Shown: positions 22,772-34,183, counted from the first letter of the stretch. The stretch is DNA of 64,000 nucleotides from Asparagopsis taxiformis (GCA_030407315.1 JALQPE010001746.1:62001-126000), one strand, 5' to 3'. Translations and numbers: made by a program. Notes: generated by a model not told the origin, from the letters alone.

Positions 22772-23450
22772 AAATAGAAGGCGGAGGCTCCGCCTAAAGT
22801 ACTCCAAAAGCTTACGCCTCTGTTCTGAAGTAAACTTTGTACAAAACCTTATATACTGTCTTTCTCCTGGACACGTTACGGTATTGAGGCAGAATAGTGC
22901 CGAGGTTGGATGCCTGGCCAGGTATGGATGACTTCCAGCACCTTTTTTTCGCTGTGCGTCTTGTTTCCATTTGTCTGTCTTTTGTAACATATTGTCTCTT
23001 CCGTGGCTTTCCATGACCATTGAAGCCCCTTCGTGACGTTAAGGAGCCCTGTTTAGTTGCCTTACCGGACGGTTCATTATTCCTGTTATCCGATACCTAG
23101 TGAAACTCTTCACATGCAATACTATTCTCGACTACATACTCGCGGAACACTCTACATTTCTTCGTTAGATCTTTCTTGTGGAGTTACAGGTAGTTCTAGA
23201 CGTTATTCTTGAGTGCTGCTGGCCGCAAAGACTTTCATATGTACAGTACAGCTAGCTTCAGATACTTTCAATCACTTCTTGTAGGATATATTCCTCCAGA
23301 AACGATATATAGTCCGTGAAAAGAGTTATGATACCGAACTTTGGATCGGTTTCAGTTCGCACTTTTATCTCTAGCATCGACTGCAGCTCCTTTGCAGTGA
23401 TATTTTTCCGCGCGTCTTGTAGTTGTGATTCCAGCTACTTCTTCAACAAA

Positions 23451-25084
23451 AGCAACATTTGATCGCTTTGACAGTTTCTGTACTCCTTCGAATGGTCTTC
23501 ATTTCACTAGCACCCTAAACAGCTTTAATTCAACTGCGTTAGTGATTGATATTGTTTTTAATGTGCTTCCATGCTCTTTATCATCCATCGCCCTGAGCAA
23601 AGATTGTTCTCGCTGTGCCAGAAAGGTTTGGATCGATTTACCACCCACACTCAGTATTTCTGGGTGCTTGAGTGGTGCGAACAGTGTCGTACTGTGTAGT
23701 ATAGTGAACGTCAGAACAGGGAATACTGTAAGCCTGTATCACTCTTACAGTTCAGGCTGGCCATATGAGCTCTCTAGTATTGCTGCAATTGGACTTTTAG
23801 AGATTATTTGAAACTTTTAGCCTTTTCGCGCGGCGCCGAACTATTTCAGAATTTTACAGAATAAAGCAGTGAAAAACCGGCGCGGAGCTCCGCGCCGGTT
23901 TTTCTCGCTAGCGAGAGGGCAGCATTATCTCCGGAGGCTCTGCGCCGGTGACCTTCAAGGTTCTAGTGACGATCTAACTACCACTACAGGCACTACCACT
24001 TGTCTTTTCGGTGCTGCGTTCGCGCCGCCGCTTCTACCTAGGAGACCACATACTGCTCTGTGCTCCACCTTCTGATCCCATTGCATTACCAGACTAGATG
24101 GAAATATCCGATGTTCACTCCCTATTGATCACTATATCTGCAACATCCTTTGCCGCGTTCCTTTCATCCGTCTGTTAGGGCTCGCTGGGCTTGCTTAGCT
24201 TCCTATTAAACTGCTACCATCGCTACCCCAGTGTATTTATACTCCAGACATCTTCCATCACTACTGCGATGTGCTTTTGATGACAAGCAGTGCGCTGTAC
24301 AGATTGCAGGACCTTCTCAGCTGTTGTAACAGCATTCAGCATGGATACATGCTGAATGGTACCAAACTTCAGTGTATATCCAATAGGCCGTTATTCTCCC
24401 GTTAGTAAACGATATTGAATAATGCTAATAATTGGAGATCCGTATACCGTCCAGCACTGAAAAGACTTACTCCCCTCATTCAATGCCACTTCCCAAATCT
24501 GCTGGAACAGGCTTCGCCAGTCTACACGGAGTCTTGTTTGTGAGGTTGACTCTGCCCTGAAGTTCGGGGAACTGGTCAGTCCGTCGTTTATATCCTATCG
24601 CAGTATCTCGAGGCCTAAGTGGTACTGCGTTGCGTGTTTCCCTAGAAGGTAAACACTGGAAACGCACATGCTCCAATCACAGCATCATGGGTAAAAAGGG
24701 TGAACTGTCTACTCTAAAAATGTTCACAGTAAATGAACAGTGATTGGTGCTTCACACGGTCTTGGGTTGTATGCGTCAAGCATCCCGAACTAGCCATGTG
24801 TATTGTACACATGAGATCATGGGAAGTATAATAGAATCAATTGCATCAAACAATGGTACAATGTGTTAGTATGGACGGCTGTTTTATGATTCAGACTCAC
24901 TAGCGCAATAGGTGATACATGTGGAAAGGTTACAAAGAAAAAGGAATTTTATGTAATAGGAGAGAGATGAATAGGGGAGAGAACGAAGGAGAATGATATG
25001 GAGAGTATTTCGCAACTGCAGCGTGAAGAAAAATCGAAACAGAATATATATCTATACAAAGGTTGTAGATATGAAAATCATATT
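23451..25084. other. No supported gene; left flank of the CACTA element
   Basis: Frames on either strand are short and without domains; the 128-aa plus-strand frame 23425-23811 appears to be antisense to gag remnant. Two adjacent palindromes lie at 23871-23916. Confidence 0.4.
23871..23904. repeat. 34-bp perfect palindrome
   Basis: Arms GAAAAACCGGCGCGGAG and complement with no spacer. Another perfect 14-bp palindrome, TCTCGCTAGCGAGA, abuts it at 23903-23916. It looks like a bacterial terminator hairpin but the context is eukaryotic transposon debris. Confidence 0.8.
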
Positions 25085-25097
25085 CACTACGGTGTTG
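25085..25097 (+). repeat. Left terminal inverted repeat of the CACTA element
   Basis: CACTACGGTGTTG; perfect inverted match at 39731-39743. Confidence 0.8.
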
Positions 25098-25111
25098 GGA
25101 ATGGAAAAAGA

Positions 25112-25440
25112 CAGTAAATTTACTGTCTGAGACAGTAAAAATTACTGTCTGGCCAAGACAGTGCGCGGAGACAGTAAAATTTACTGTCTGGAAATTTCAG
25201 AATACTGCTGCAGCAATAAACTGGCACGAAATCTGGACAGTACCAAAAACAGTAAAATTTACTGTCCAGAACAGTAAATTTTACTGTCCGGAAGTGTTGC
25301 CGCCAGACAGTATGTGCAGACAGTACATTTTACTGTCTGAGGCAATGCATTGTATTGGATTACTGCACTGTCTGGGGAAATCTGTAGACAGTAGTGTAGA
25401 TAGCAAATTTATTGTCTGCGGGTAGAACAGTGCATTGGTT
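25112..25440. repeat. Left subterminal hairpin repeats
   Basis: About eight copies of ACAGTAAA-TTTACTGT-like palindromes with variable spacers, for example near 25,112-25,130, 25,165-25,182, 25,245-25,290. The same words fill 39,538-39,730 at the right end. Confidence 0.85.
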
Positions 25441-26130
25441 GACAAGACTGTCTGGTGGAGTGGACTTGAGAGGAAATAAACTGCGTATTGTGATTGTGAA
25501 GGTAGATAATCTGGTACTAGGCCTGCGTAGTAAGATGGCTGAAACTAAAGTTGAAGTGCAGCATTGGAATTCAAGACTGGTTTCCTCATACTGCCTATCG
25601 ACAAGTACAAATGGAATTGAAAGAGACAAGGAAAAGAAAGAAGATTATGATTGATGGTACTACGGGACATCCAAGTTTTCGTGAGAGCGATGGAGAAATG
25701 TATACTATATTGTGTGAGGAGGCACAAGAAGTGTGCATTAGAGCTGCACGGGAGAGTATGCGGCGTGAGGGAGTAGTTTAGTCGAACGGCTGGTTTGGAG
25801 TATTGAGCTGTACGCGCATCGGCCATGGGCACGTGCAGAGCGTGGCTGTCACTTGCGAATAGAATCAAATGTAGTTCTGTAGTGATGGGAGATAACATTA
25901 TTGTCCCTAGCACCACCGGTTTCAACCAAGAACACCAATTGACGCCTTGAGAGGAAAGAACAAAATTTTTACATGGCTGATTATTGTTCAGTTTGAGAGC
26001 CTTTTACGATCACAGTTTTGATGCGCCGAGTGGATCAAACCGTAGATTGTTGGAGTCTGATCCAGTGCGGTCTTCACGTTGCGTCTGGTGAGGTGTACAA
26101 GTGGTGGAGATATGCTGACATTTAAAACAT
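25441..26130. other. CACTA interior, no recognised gene
   Basis: One Lys/Glu/Arg-rich plus-strand frame (about 25551-25781) is open but has no ATG-supported start or domain. Nothing else visible. Confidence 0.35.
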
Positions 26131-26139
26131 CACCAGCGT

Positions 26140-27490
26140 GTGGAACAGCCTATGCGCGAGCAGAATGTGTGTTGAGACAGGTGTACGGAAATTGGGGCGA
26201 GAGGCACACAGAAAGGCTGAACGCAAGATAATCTTGCTTGCGTCAATCATTGACCAAACGACCCACACCACAACACAGTCTTGAAAATTTATCTAAAAAA
26301 GAATTTCGTGGATCAATTCGCCAATCACAATCCATAAAAGCGCACATCAATTCTCCCTCGCTACCGTGCAACTCGCTTTGACCACACTCGACTGCGGCAC
26401 AGAAGTATCGCAAGCCTATCGATATCTCACTGCCGTGCGTCATTCCCAACCCCCATGTTCCATATGAACACAATTGATTGGCACCGATGCGACGCCACTC
26501 GCGCGTGTAGAAGCGCGCGCGTCTGTTCGACGTCATGACGCTGCATCATCGAGTCCAAACCGATTGGTTGATGTTGAACGATGACGCACAACGCATCTAC
26601 GCCTTATGAATCCCGCCTCGTGCCTTCGCGCTCCATCACCTCTCCGCCCCCCACTTCTTCGTGTGCGCATGCTTCTCCACGATGGCCCATGTGCAATCGT
26701 CGCTGCGCATCTCCACGTGGCTCGACCTCCGCTAGCGGCTGCGTACTCGCCGACGACCATGTGCGCACATGTCTCGTCATGTCGGCTGTCATGCTCAAAG
26801 CTCAACGCGCAGAGACGCAGCCTTTGCACCTCATTTGTGCCCAAAATGCACACTTTTTCTGCAGGCAACTCTCTTTATGCTCGCCAATTTATAGGCCAAT
26901 ATCCCCGCCCATCTTGACCATGCAGCCTTGCGTAATATCCGTGCCGCGGTCTCTTGTTTGCAAGCCTGGGATGCCTATTCGAACGACCTGGCCATTCTGC
27001 CGACACTCATCGCCGCAATTCGACAGTGGATGGCGCGCGTGAAAATGTGCAAGCGCCGAATAGAAGCGAGGATGAGTGGAAAAATTTTGATGGCATCGTT
27101 TGGAAGTGACAATGTCGTGCATGAATCTGCCCAAGGACTGTTATGAGAAAAGCGCACCCACAGCGGCGAGGCGTGCTGGCAGAAAACGGTGGCCGGGATT
27201 GCACCGCATTTAATCAGCGAAATGAATGGCAGTGTGAGCGCAGAAGAGCGATGTGCGGCGGACACGAGTTTGCCACCAGCATTGCAGGGATAATGGAAAC
27301 CACAACAAAAATTGACGTCGGAACGGTATCACGCACAGCCGAATATGTGCGGCGTTTATGGGCGTCTCTCCACACAGACGCTGACAATTCTAACGCCCAA
27401 TTAAGCACCAAAAACCAACCTAGCCGACTTTACAAGGTCGCAATTCAACTTTTAGATATATCTAAACGCTATAGCGTTTACAACTAACTG
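26140..27490 (+). pseudogene. Captured segment of unknown origin, copy A
   Basis: Blocks of 26,140-26,710 match blocks of 29,370-29,650: GAGCAGAATGTGTGTTGAGA versus GAGCAGGACGTGTGTTGAGA, the CACACTCGAC...CACAGAAGTATCRCAAGCC stretch, and coding-like text reading DWLMLNDDAQRIYAL here and WLMFTDEAQRIDAF there. The segment continues with broken frames (27143-27487 is the longest). The two copies are about 3.1 kb apart. I do not recognise the protein; both copies have stops and frame breaks. Confidence 0.5.
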
Positions 27491-29020
27491 GTTCGGCAGG
27501 CGCTTTTATGGTGGAAGACGCACAGATGTATTGCTCGCTCAGCTTCTTTACTGTTTGATATGTTGCCTACCAGTACTTTAGCAAGAATAACCATGGCACG
27601 CTGGAGCTTGCGTTCATTCACTCCGTGATTCCATGTACATCTCGTACAATTGCCGTGTCAGCTCGGTGTTGCTCAATTATCCTCTTGTTTGGAACATTAT
27701 AATGTATAATTATACTTCTATCGCTAAATGGGATAAACTTCCAACTACTCCCTCACAGTTGAAAAAAATCTCACAGAGCTCAAGACTGCGACGAATGTAC
27801 TCACTATCACTCTGTGTTTTCAACCAGATTTCCCCTGACCAGCTATGTCGAATCGCTCATTTCTCATTTCTACTAAACCCTCAAACAAGTATTTAGCAAC
27901 CGCCACATTCTTCGATTCAGTCTAGTTCCATATACCATATCCCACACCCGTGCGTTTGCTTCGTTATTAAGCTCGATGCAGTGAGATTACTGAAACAGTT
28001 TCATTGCATGATCAACGTCTTTTGTCATTTTATGGGTATTCCCCGTGAGTACTTCCCCCAGCACTATCATGGCCCGTTTTCTATTACACTTGTCGATGCA
28101 CATTTCACAAAGCTGCATAGTAAGCCGCACATCCTTGTTTGCACCCTTAGACCCACAAAAGAGTTGCTTCCCAATAGCAGTTACCTGCGCCGAGTGATCG
28201 CAGACGATCTTTAACTTCTTCTCGATAGGCTGGAATACGCTATTGAAAAGTTTACTATAAACGTTATATTGTACAAATTGCGGAAGTGCGTACGCACGTA
28301 CTTATTGACACTCTTTAAACTAACGATTCTCTGAGAGCATCTCCTATAAGACTGGTGGCTTTTCTCTACAATACCTATTCTGCAGACGGCGCAATCATCG
28401 CCGATACCGACAAAAACGATTATAATCGTGCTCGAGCTAAAAGGCATTGCCATTGCTGCTGTATCCACCTCAGTAGAAACATTTATGGCACTGCTCGCTA
28501 CAGTGTCAATCCACCACTGCAACGCGAGATCAGAATGACAACATGCTGCTGGAAACATGCGCACCGCAAGCCATGGCTATGTGCTGCAGCACATACACAT
28601 CCACGCTGTACTTGTGCTGCTTGCACTATCGTTCCTGCGCTATAGGCTAGTCCTCGTTCGCACCATGATTATGCATGACATTAGATTGTACAAATTGTGG
28701 AAGTGGGTATTTATTGACTGAGTAGTCACATTGGTGAGTTCAGAGAAAACAACTTTCGATTCGTCAATCAACGTCAAATGATCGGATGTAGGTGACATAC
28801 ATGACATCAAAAAATTCCGAAAGGTACAATCTGTGGAGTTCAAATTAATCCATTAAGCATATGGCACTGGTATGGGGTGTACTGGAATCTGATGATCTAC
28901 TTGATAGCTTCAAAGAATTTCTGAACTTTCGTGCCTTAGTAATGAATGGATCCTGCAGGATCCATCTTCTCCATGAAGATATCTTTCCAACGTTCTTTGT
29001 GGCAGTTCCCATACCCAACA
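27491..29020. other. CACTA interior with a short dispersed repeat
   Basis: The sequence ATTGTACAAATTG[CT]GGAAGTG[CG]GTA with TTATTGAC downstream occurs at about 28,268 and again at about 28,687, in the same orientation, suggesting a duplicated ~60-bp unit. No gene recognised. Confidence 0.4.
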
Positions 29021-29026
29021 TAATTT

Positions 29027-29275
29027 CAAGACGTCTTTAACTCATCATTTACATGTTCAGGGATCCGAAAAAACATTTGCATTACACCCAACTCGTGGAA
29101 AATAAACCCGAGGCTCCAAACACCGACAATTGCTCTGTACGGGCGATACTCAAAAATTTCAGGATCAATATGCCATGGTGCCGACCAAGTGCTGTTGGCC
29201 TGTGTTGATTGTCTGGACGTTCTCCGATCGACTAACCCCAGCGTCACACACTTTGACGGTAGCGCAATTGTCCAC
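29027..29275 (-). pseudogene. Protein kinase catalytic-domain remnant
   Basis: On the minus strand, after an acceptor-like TCTAG, the frame reads VDNCATVKVCDAGVSRSENV ... VGTMAY, corresponding to the kinase DFG (here DAG) motif and activation segment; a frameshift follows, then DPEIFEYRPYRAIVGVWSLGFIFHELGV corresponds to the APE motif and the DVWSLGxxxxEL helix of subdomain IX. The invariant Phe of DFG and the Asp of DVWSLG are replaced and the frame is broken, so it is not functional. Only this central-to-C-terminal part is present, which fits a captured exon. Confidence 0.75.
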
Positions 29276-29359
29276 CTAGAATAAGATCATGCCATATTGC
29301 ATCCAGCGACGTGTAGACGTGTGAGAGACATACTGACAGTGTAGAGAACGCCGCCGTGT

Positions 29360-30100
29360 AAAACAGCCAATTGGCGAGCAGGACGTGTGTTGAGACAAGT
29401 GTCCAAAAATGGGGTAGTGAGGCGCTGAACAGTGCTCTCGACAGTTTATCCAATGGAAGATTTCATGGATCTAGCCGCTTCAACCACACTCGACCGCGAC
29501 ACAGAAGTATCACAAGCCGATCGTTATCTTAAGCTTCCAAAGCGATTGGTTGATGTTCACCGATGAAGCACAGCGTATCGACGCCTTTCGAATTCCGCGT
29601 CGCGTGCGCATACCTCTTTGCGATGACACATGTGTAATCGTCGCCGTGCTGTAGATAGTTGTCGCTTATTCGGAAACTTCCCATCAGCTGCTTCACATGA
29701 TTTGCAGCCAACTCAACTCGGCTTTCCATGCCGCACAGGAAACGCCACACCGTGGTGCGGGTCATTATGCAATTGCAGAAGATGTGTGTGGCCGGTCCGA
29801 TGCGAATGTTGACGAATTGATGAAACATGCATCTGCGGAAAGCAACTTCATTGTGGAAGCCTGCTCTCATTTATTGGCGACGTGTTTGAGAGCTAGCGAT
29901 CAAAGGGCGTTTCTCTCGGCGGCTGATGGTTGGGCGTATTGGATTGCGGCTTCGAATACGCCCTATGGAAGTCATCGTAAACAGTCTTCCTATCAAGTAG
30001 CAGCAATTTTCGTTTTGTGGAAACAGCGTATGAAAATATCCTCGTTGCCTGTCGATGAGGATCGTTTGGATGGATAGTGGAATTGTGAAACGGATTGATT
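29360..30100 (+). pseudogene. Captured segment of unknown origin, copy B
   Basis: Partner of 26,140-27,490. The longest frame (to the TAG at about 30,075) reads from WLMFTDEAQRIDAF to ASNTPYGSHRKQSSYQVAAIF and is helical-looking and Ala-rich; an in-frame TAG at about 29,653 breaks it. I cannot name the protein. Confidence 0.45.
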
Positions 30101-30867
30101 TTGTATTCTGGATCTGATTCTACAGGCGTTGTTGTTACTATAGTAACACCTATAGGTGCCGGGACTGATGTGAATATTATTACTCCGTACATCACGACGA
30201 TGAAGATTCGCAAAACGCCCTTCATGCGGTGTTAGTTTCGTTTCAAGTCCCCAGTGAAGCGGGCGATTTTTCGCTACAACGCGTCGAATTTTGAGCGCTC
30301 ATGTGCGCTGATCTTTTCGACGCTGTCTATAACTTTAGATATATCTAAGGATATTTCCTTAACAAACATCAAGACTCCCGCATTTACACACATCTTGCAA
30401 ATTGCAGATGGAATCTGTAAGATAGCTCTCTCCACTCAACGACCATTCTCATACATGCTGGCAACAATTGTGGAATTCAATGCGCGTTGAATGTACATGT
30501 ACATTTATGCATAAAAGGACGTCCTTTTTACAGAGCAGTGAAGCGTGCGGTTACGGAATGATTGGTGGTCATGCCGGGGAAGAGTCGTCTCAATTACTAC
30601 TGAAGTTGGGGGATCAGGGGAATAGTGATGAATGTTACCGTGTTCCTCCTGCAATATCAGTCCAAAATACAGCGTCTCCACCCCTCGTATCGCCACCTGA
30701 CGCGCTCATACGCGCACCTCCCACAGAACTACAAATCCTCGCTCATAGGCTTCAGGGTGCTGAAGAAGACTACATACTATGTATGTTTTTGGATGGACTG
30801 CAAGCAACGGCAGCAGCAGCTTTGAGCGGCGAATTATTAGTGCTTGCGAAAATGGTGAATATGGATA
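30101..30867. other. CACTA interior, no recognised gene
   Basis: The open frame 30468-30950 (+) runs into the esterase remnant; its first part has no recognisable domain. TTTAGATATATCTAA palindromes occur at about 27,451 and 30,333. Confidence 0.35.
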
Positions 30868-31385
30868 ACACGCATGATGTTATCGTACGTACGAGTACTG
30901 GGAGGCTTGACATTGGCCGAAGATGTGCAAAGAATTGTTGCAGAGAATGACAATTTGGAGGCAATAAGTCTAATAGCTTTCTCGTTGGGTGGCTTGTATG
31001 TGCGTTACGCATCTGCAAAGCTACACAATGAGGAAACAGGTCTGATTGCGGGTTTCATAGGACGCTGATTTATCGCGGTTGCAAGTTCGCATTGTGGGGT
31101 GTACAAGTTTGATATCAAACATATGTTTATCGGTTCATTCCAGGCGGCTTAATGGGAATGGCGGAAAAGGTTTTAGGCGAAACAGCGAAGGAGTTGTGAC
31201 CGAGAGATGAGGATGGATTACTACTCGCCATGTCGAGTGATACTAACATATTGGAATTAGAATTCATGTCCTCACTTCGCGCATTTGAGAAGAGGTATTT
31301 GTATGCATCTGTTCGAAACGAATTTATTGTCAACTATGGAACAGCAGCGTTTGAACCCTCGGTACCGATCTATCACCAACAATAA
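30868..31385 (+). pseudogene. DUF676-type serine esterase/lipase remnant
   Basis: Blocks in order: HDVIVRTSTGRL, a frameshift, LTLAEDVQRIVAENDNLEAISLIAFSLGGLYVRYASAKL (nucleophile elbow; the usual GHSLGG reads AFSLGG), GLIAGF, an in-frame TGA at 31066, FIAVASSHCGVYKF (ATPHLGV-like block), a frameshift, GGLMGMAEKVLGETAKEL, a TGA at 31197, then LLLAMSSD, FMSSLRAFEKRYLYASVRNEFIVNYGTAAF (the conserved C-terminal SLxxFxxRxxYANxxxDxxV-TA block). This order matches the DUF676 alpha/beta-hydrolase family of plants and algae. Two stops and at least two frameshifts make it dead. Its presence inside the CACTA termini indicates gene capture. Confidence 0.8.
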
Positions 31386-31775
31386 ACAGAAAGGATGCTG
31401 TCCAGCAACGATGATTCTAATGTGTTTATCCATACAAATATAGTACAAGAGAGTGATGATCAAGTGGTACGACATTTCAGACAGGGAATTTCAGTAGAGC
31501 TCTGAGGTAGGTAACAGATTATAAACTGGTGCGGGAGGATGGGTTTTCAGGACAAGCTGTCGGAAGTGTAATTACTCTGTTTTCTTACAGTAAAGTCATC
31601 GTTAAGGCGGGTTTTCTTCTTCAGGACAAGCTGTCACAACTGTAATTACTCTGTTTTCTTACAGCAAAGTCATCGTTAAGGCGGATTTGTTTCTTTAGGA
31701 CAAGCTGTCGGAACTGCTATTCTGTTTTCTTACAGCAGAGGCAGTTTCCCCAGGTTGCTTACAGCAAACCCGCCT
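31386..31775. other. Lead-in to repeat region with partial hairpin arms
   Basis: Three diverged ~85-bp units containing GACAAGCTGTC, a run like ACTCTGTTTTCTTACAG and AAAGTCATCGTTAAGGCGG at about 31,550, 31,630 and 31,695. Confidence 0.6.
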
Positions 31776-31995
31776 TAACGATGACTTTGCTGTAAGAAAA
31801 CAAAACATTACAGCAAAGTCATCGTAACGATGACTTTGCTGTAAGAAAACAAAACATTACAGCAAAGTCATCGTAACGATGACTTTGCTGTAAGAAAACA
31901 AAACATTACAGCAAAGTCATCGTAACGATGACTTTGCTGTAAGGAAACAAAAAATTACAGCAAAGTCATCGTAACGATGACTTTGCTGTAAGAAA
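31776..31995. repeat. 49-bp tandem array of hairpins (about 4.5 copies)
   Basis: The word TAACGATGACTTTGCTGTAA recurs at 31776, 31825, 31874, 31923 and 31972, exactly 49 bp apart. Each unit pairs with TTACAGCAAAGTCATCG across a 12-bp AAGAAAACAAAACA spacer, so the array is a series of palindromes. Confidence 0.9.
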
Positions 31996-32059
31996 CCATG
32001 GTAAACCAACTTCTCTGTAAGCATACGAGAGGGACTGAAGTTTCGCACTCGGGAAGAAG

Positions 32060-32630
32060 AAGGAGACGATTTCGGACCTCACGAAGAAGACTGCAAAGTG
32101 GTCTAGGAGGGTTGGGGTGGGTCTGGGGAGTACTGAAAAGGGTTTTATTCGACCTGAGAGCTGACGGCTCGCGCGTTGGGGCTGTCAGAACGCATCGATT
32201 TTTTGTCACCAGATTCCCACAACCGGAGATATGATGGCCAAAATTGAACTTTGTCGGAACGAAGTGCAAGTGGCCTGGGAGGGTTGGGGTGCATCTGGGG
32301 AGTACTGAAAAGGGTTTTATTCGCCCTGAAAGCTGGTGGCTTGCGAGGTAGAGCTTCCGGAGATCACTAATTTTTTTCCGCCAGATTCCCACAACTGGAG
32401 ATGTGATGGCGAAAATTGAACTTTGTCGGAACGATGTGGAAGTGATCTGTAAGGGATGGAGTGGCTCTGGGAAGTACGGGAAAGTGTTCTATGCGTTCGT
32501 AAAGATTCTGGCTTTCACGTTAGGCCTGACATAATGCATCGATTTTTGGTCACCAGATTCTTACAACTGGAGATGTGATGGCCAAAATTGAACTTTGTCG
32601 GAACGATGTGCAAGTGGTCTGGATGCCTCC
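32060..32630. repeat. 172-bp tandem repeat (about 3 copies)
   Basis: The block GATGG[CG]AAAATTGAACTTTG starts at about 32233 (with GCC), 32405 and 32577, 172 bp apart, with conserved GGGAGTACTGAAAAGGGTTT and CCAGATTCCCACAAC segments between. Confidence 0.85.
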
Positions 32631-33214
32631 AAGTGGCCGGGAAGCGTACTCTAGACAAGGTTTTGGACCTTGAAGGGGCTCAACTGCACAGTGCTGATAT
32701 TGAAATGAAGCATTCATATAGTCCATTTTTTCTTGGACTGCTGGAATCGATTACCGTGGCCTGTGGAGGAGCAATTTAGTTATGTACTAGAGCTAGAATC
32801 ATGCCTCAACAAACTCTCTCTCATTTCTCTAGTCCTCCTTCATCATCCCAGCCTCCCTTCCTGTGACGCACCGTGCCTCTGGTCTCACTCCACACGCCCC
32901 TCCAGAGAATTGAATACCTGCAGGTATATTCGTAGGTATAGTAGAAATGTCTACCACTAGTGGTAAAATCGCAGCTGCGATTGTCTACTTATACTACCGC
33001 CTCCATTTTACTCCATGCATGGCATGCCTACCCTCTTAGGCTAACTTACTTCATAACCATCGATGTAGATTTACACTAAAGTGCACTTATTCATGAATAT
33101 CTAGATTCATACTTACTTGAGAGTAGAGTGTATTGTAACGAGTTAACGAATTCGTTGATGGTTTTGTATAGTCAATGTGCTACACAGCACCAGGAGTATA
33201 TTTTGCGCACCGAT

Positions 33215-33248
33215 AATCTATGCTTGATATTAATATTAAGCATAGATT
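33215..33248. repeat. 34-bp near-perfect palindrome (unit 1)
   Basis: AATCTATGCTT-GATATT pairs with AATATT-AAGCATAGATT, one mismatch; it sits at the same place in repeat unit 1 as the 90-bp palindrome does in unit 2. Confidence 0.8.
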
Positions 33249-33608
33249 CCAATTGGAAAGCACATCCTCTTATAGCCTCGGAAATTGTGCGAGCAGTACT
33301 TTTTCAGAGGTCCTAGAGGTGTTCACACCGACTCTAGTCCATTTTAGCGAGTTTGAATTTCGACCGCCAGAATCTCTGTCGTGAGAAAATGGTGTTCGAA
33401 ATTTGTCGTGCTCCTCGCGCAATACTAAACTTCTGAGGTACTTCAGAATGGGTGAACAAGACAAAGATTGCTCTTCAAAGCCGCCTAAAGTCGTCGAAAC
33501 CATCCCTTCGCGAAGTTCCCGACTTCACAATTTCAAGCTCACCCTTCCCAAGGTAGGAGAGGGACGAAATTCCCAACCGCTTACAGCCGAAACCGTTTAC
33601 CAGGGATG

Positions 33609-33647
33609 CTTACAGCAAAGTCATCGTTACGATGACTTTGCTGTAAG
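33609..33647. repeat. Conserved 39-bp hairpin, representative copy
   Basis: CTTACAGCAAAGTCATCG and its complement flank TTA-like centre. Further copies near 33,750-33,785, 34,587-34,625, 34,704-34,740, 34,816-34,852 (one mismatch) and 35,757-35,794. Confidence 0.9.
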
Positions 33648-34183
33648 AAAAGAAAACATTACAGTGTGCGAAGAATTTTTACCGGGTAAAAAATCACCAA
33701 GAATTTTTTACCAGGTAAAAAATCGTGGCTGCTGTAATGAAACGTTTACTTACAGCAAAGTCATCGTAACGATGACTTTGCTGTCAGCACCCGCGGTAAA
33801 CTGCCTCAGCTGTAAGCGGTCTGGCCTCACCCTCTCTCTCATGTCTCTTGTCCTCCTTCATCCCAGCCTATCCCAACCTCCCTTCCTGAGCCGACTCTGG
33901 TGTCACTCCAGCCGACCCTTCAGTCAGTTCAATCCTTGTTTTCCACTGCCATAGTGTACTCATACTACCCTCTTCATGTTGCTGCTTACTTACCCTCCCA
34001 TTCTTCCTGATTGTCCTAAAATCCTAGGCTAGCCTACTTACCAACTATGTTCGTATAGCAGATAGCTAGATTGCTAGTACCTCAAATCTATAGTGTGCTA
34101 AAGAGGGCAATTTGGTGTGGTCACTGTGCCACACGACACCAGGAATAGAATTTGGCCACGGATATTCTAGGCTTGATGTCGGA

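Larger units (their letters stand above)
19749..23450 (-). pseudogene. Decayed Ty3/gypsy retrotransposon (gag zinc knuckle to RNase H)
   Basis: Pieces on the minus strand occur in the same order as in the near-intact gypsy element at 52975-58568: a CLN-x3-CPGERxYIRxC knuckle-like block near 22,850-22,920; the protease block GNYGANHAALSEQ near 22,600 followed by AHSKARI and SQTLGFDLDQ to 22,270; PVRVRLRRYTQ near 20,900 and AWACAPLLIPKKG with FRFTTDLRRVN near 20,720-20,800; ECQCFITLDGFYTPTRV near 20,550; the RT active-site equivalent WLNDILIYA near 20,390 (Asp to Asn change); and RNase H DASDKHWSGILTQ to ASSRW near 19,760-19,940. Frameshifts and stops separate them. LTRs were not found. Gag upstream of 23,020 is barely recognisable, so that boundary is approximate. 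Confidence 0.8.

Noticed and set aside
23425..23811. 128-codon plus-strand frame
   Set aside because: Probably antisense to gag remnant of the decayed gypsy element, as the intact element also has a similar antisense open frame over gag.
23871..23904. GC stem followed by T run, like a rho-independent terminator
   Set aside because: No bacterial gene nearby; the stem is a perfect symmetric palindrome including its A and T runs.
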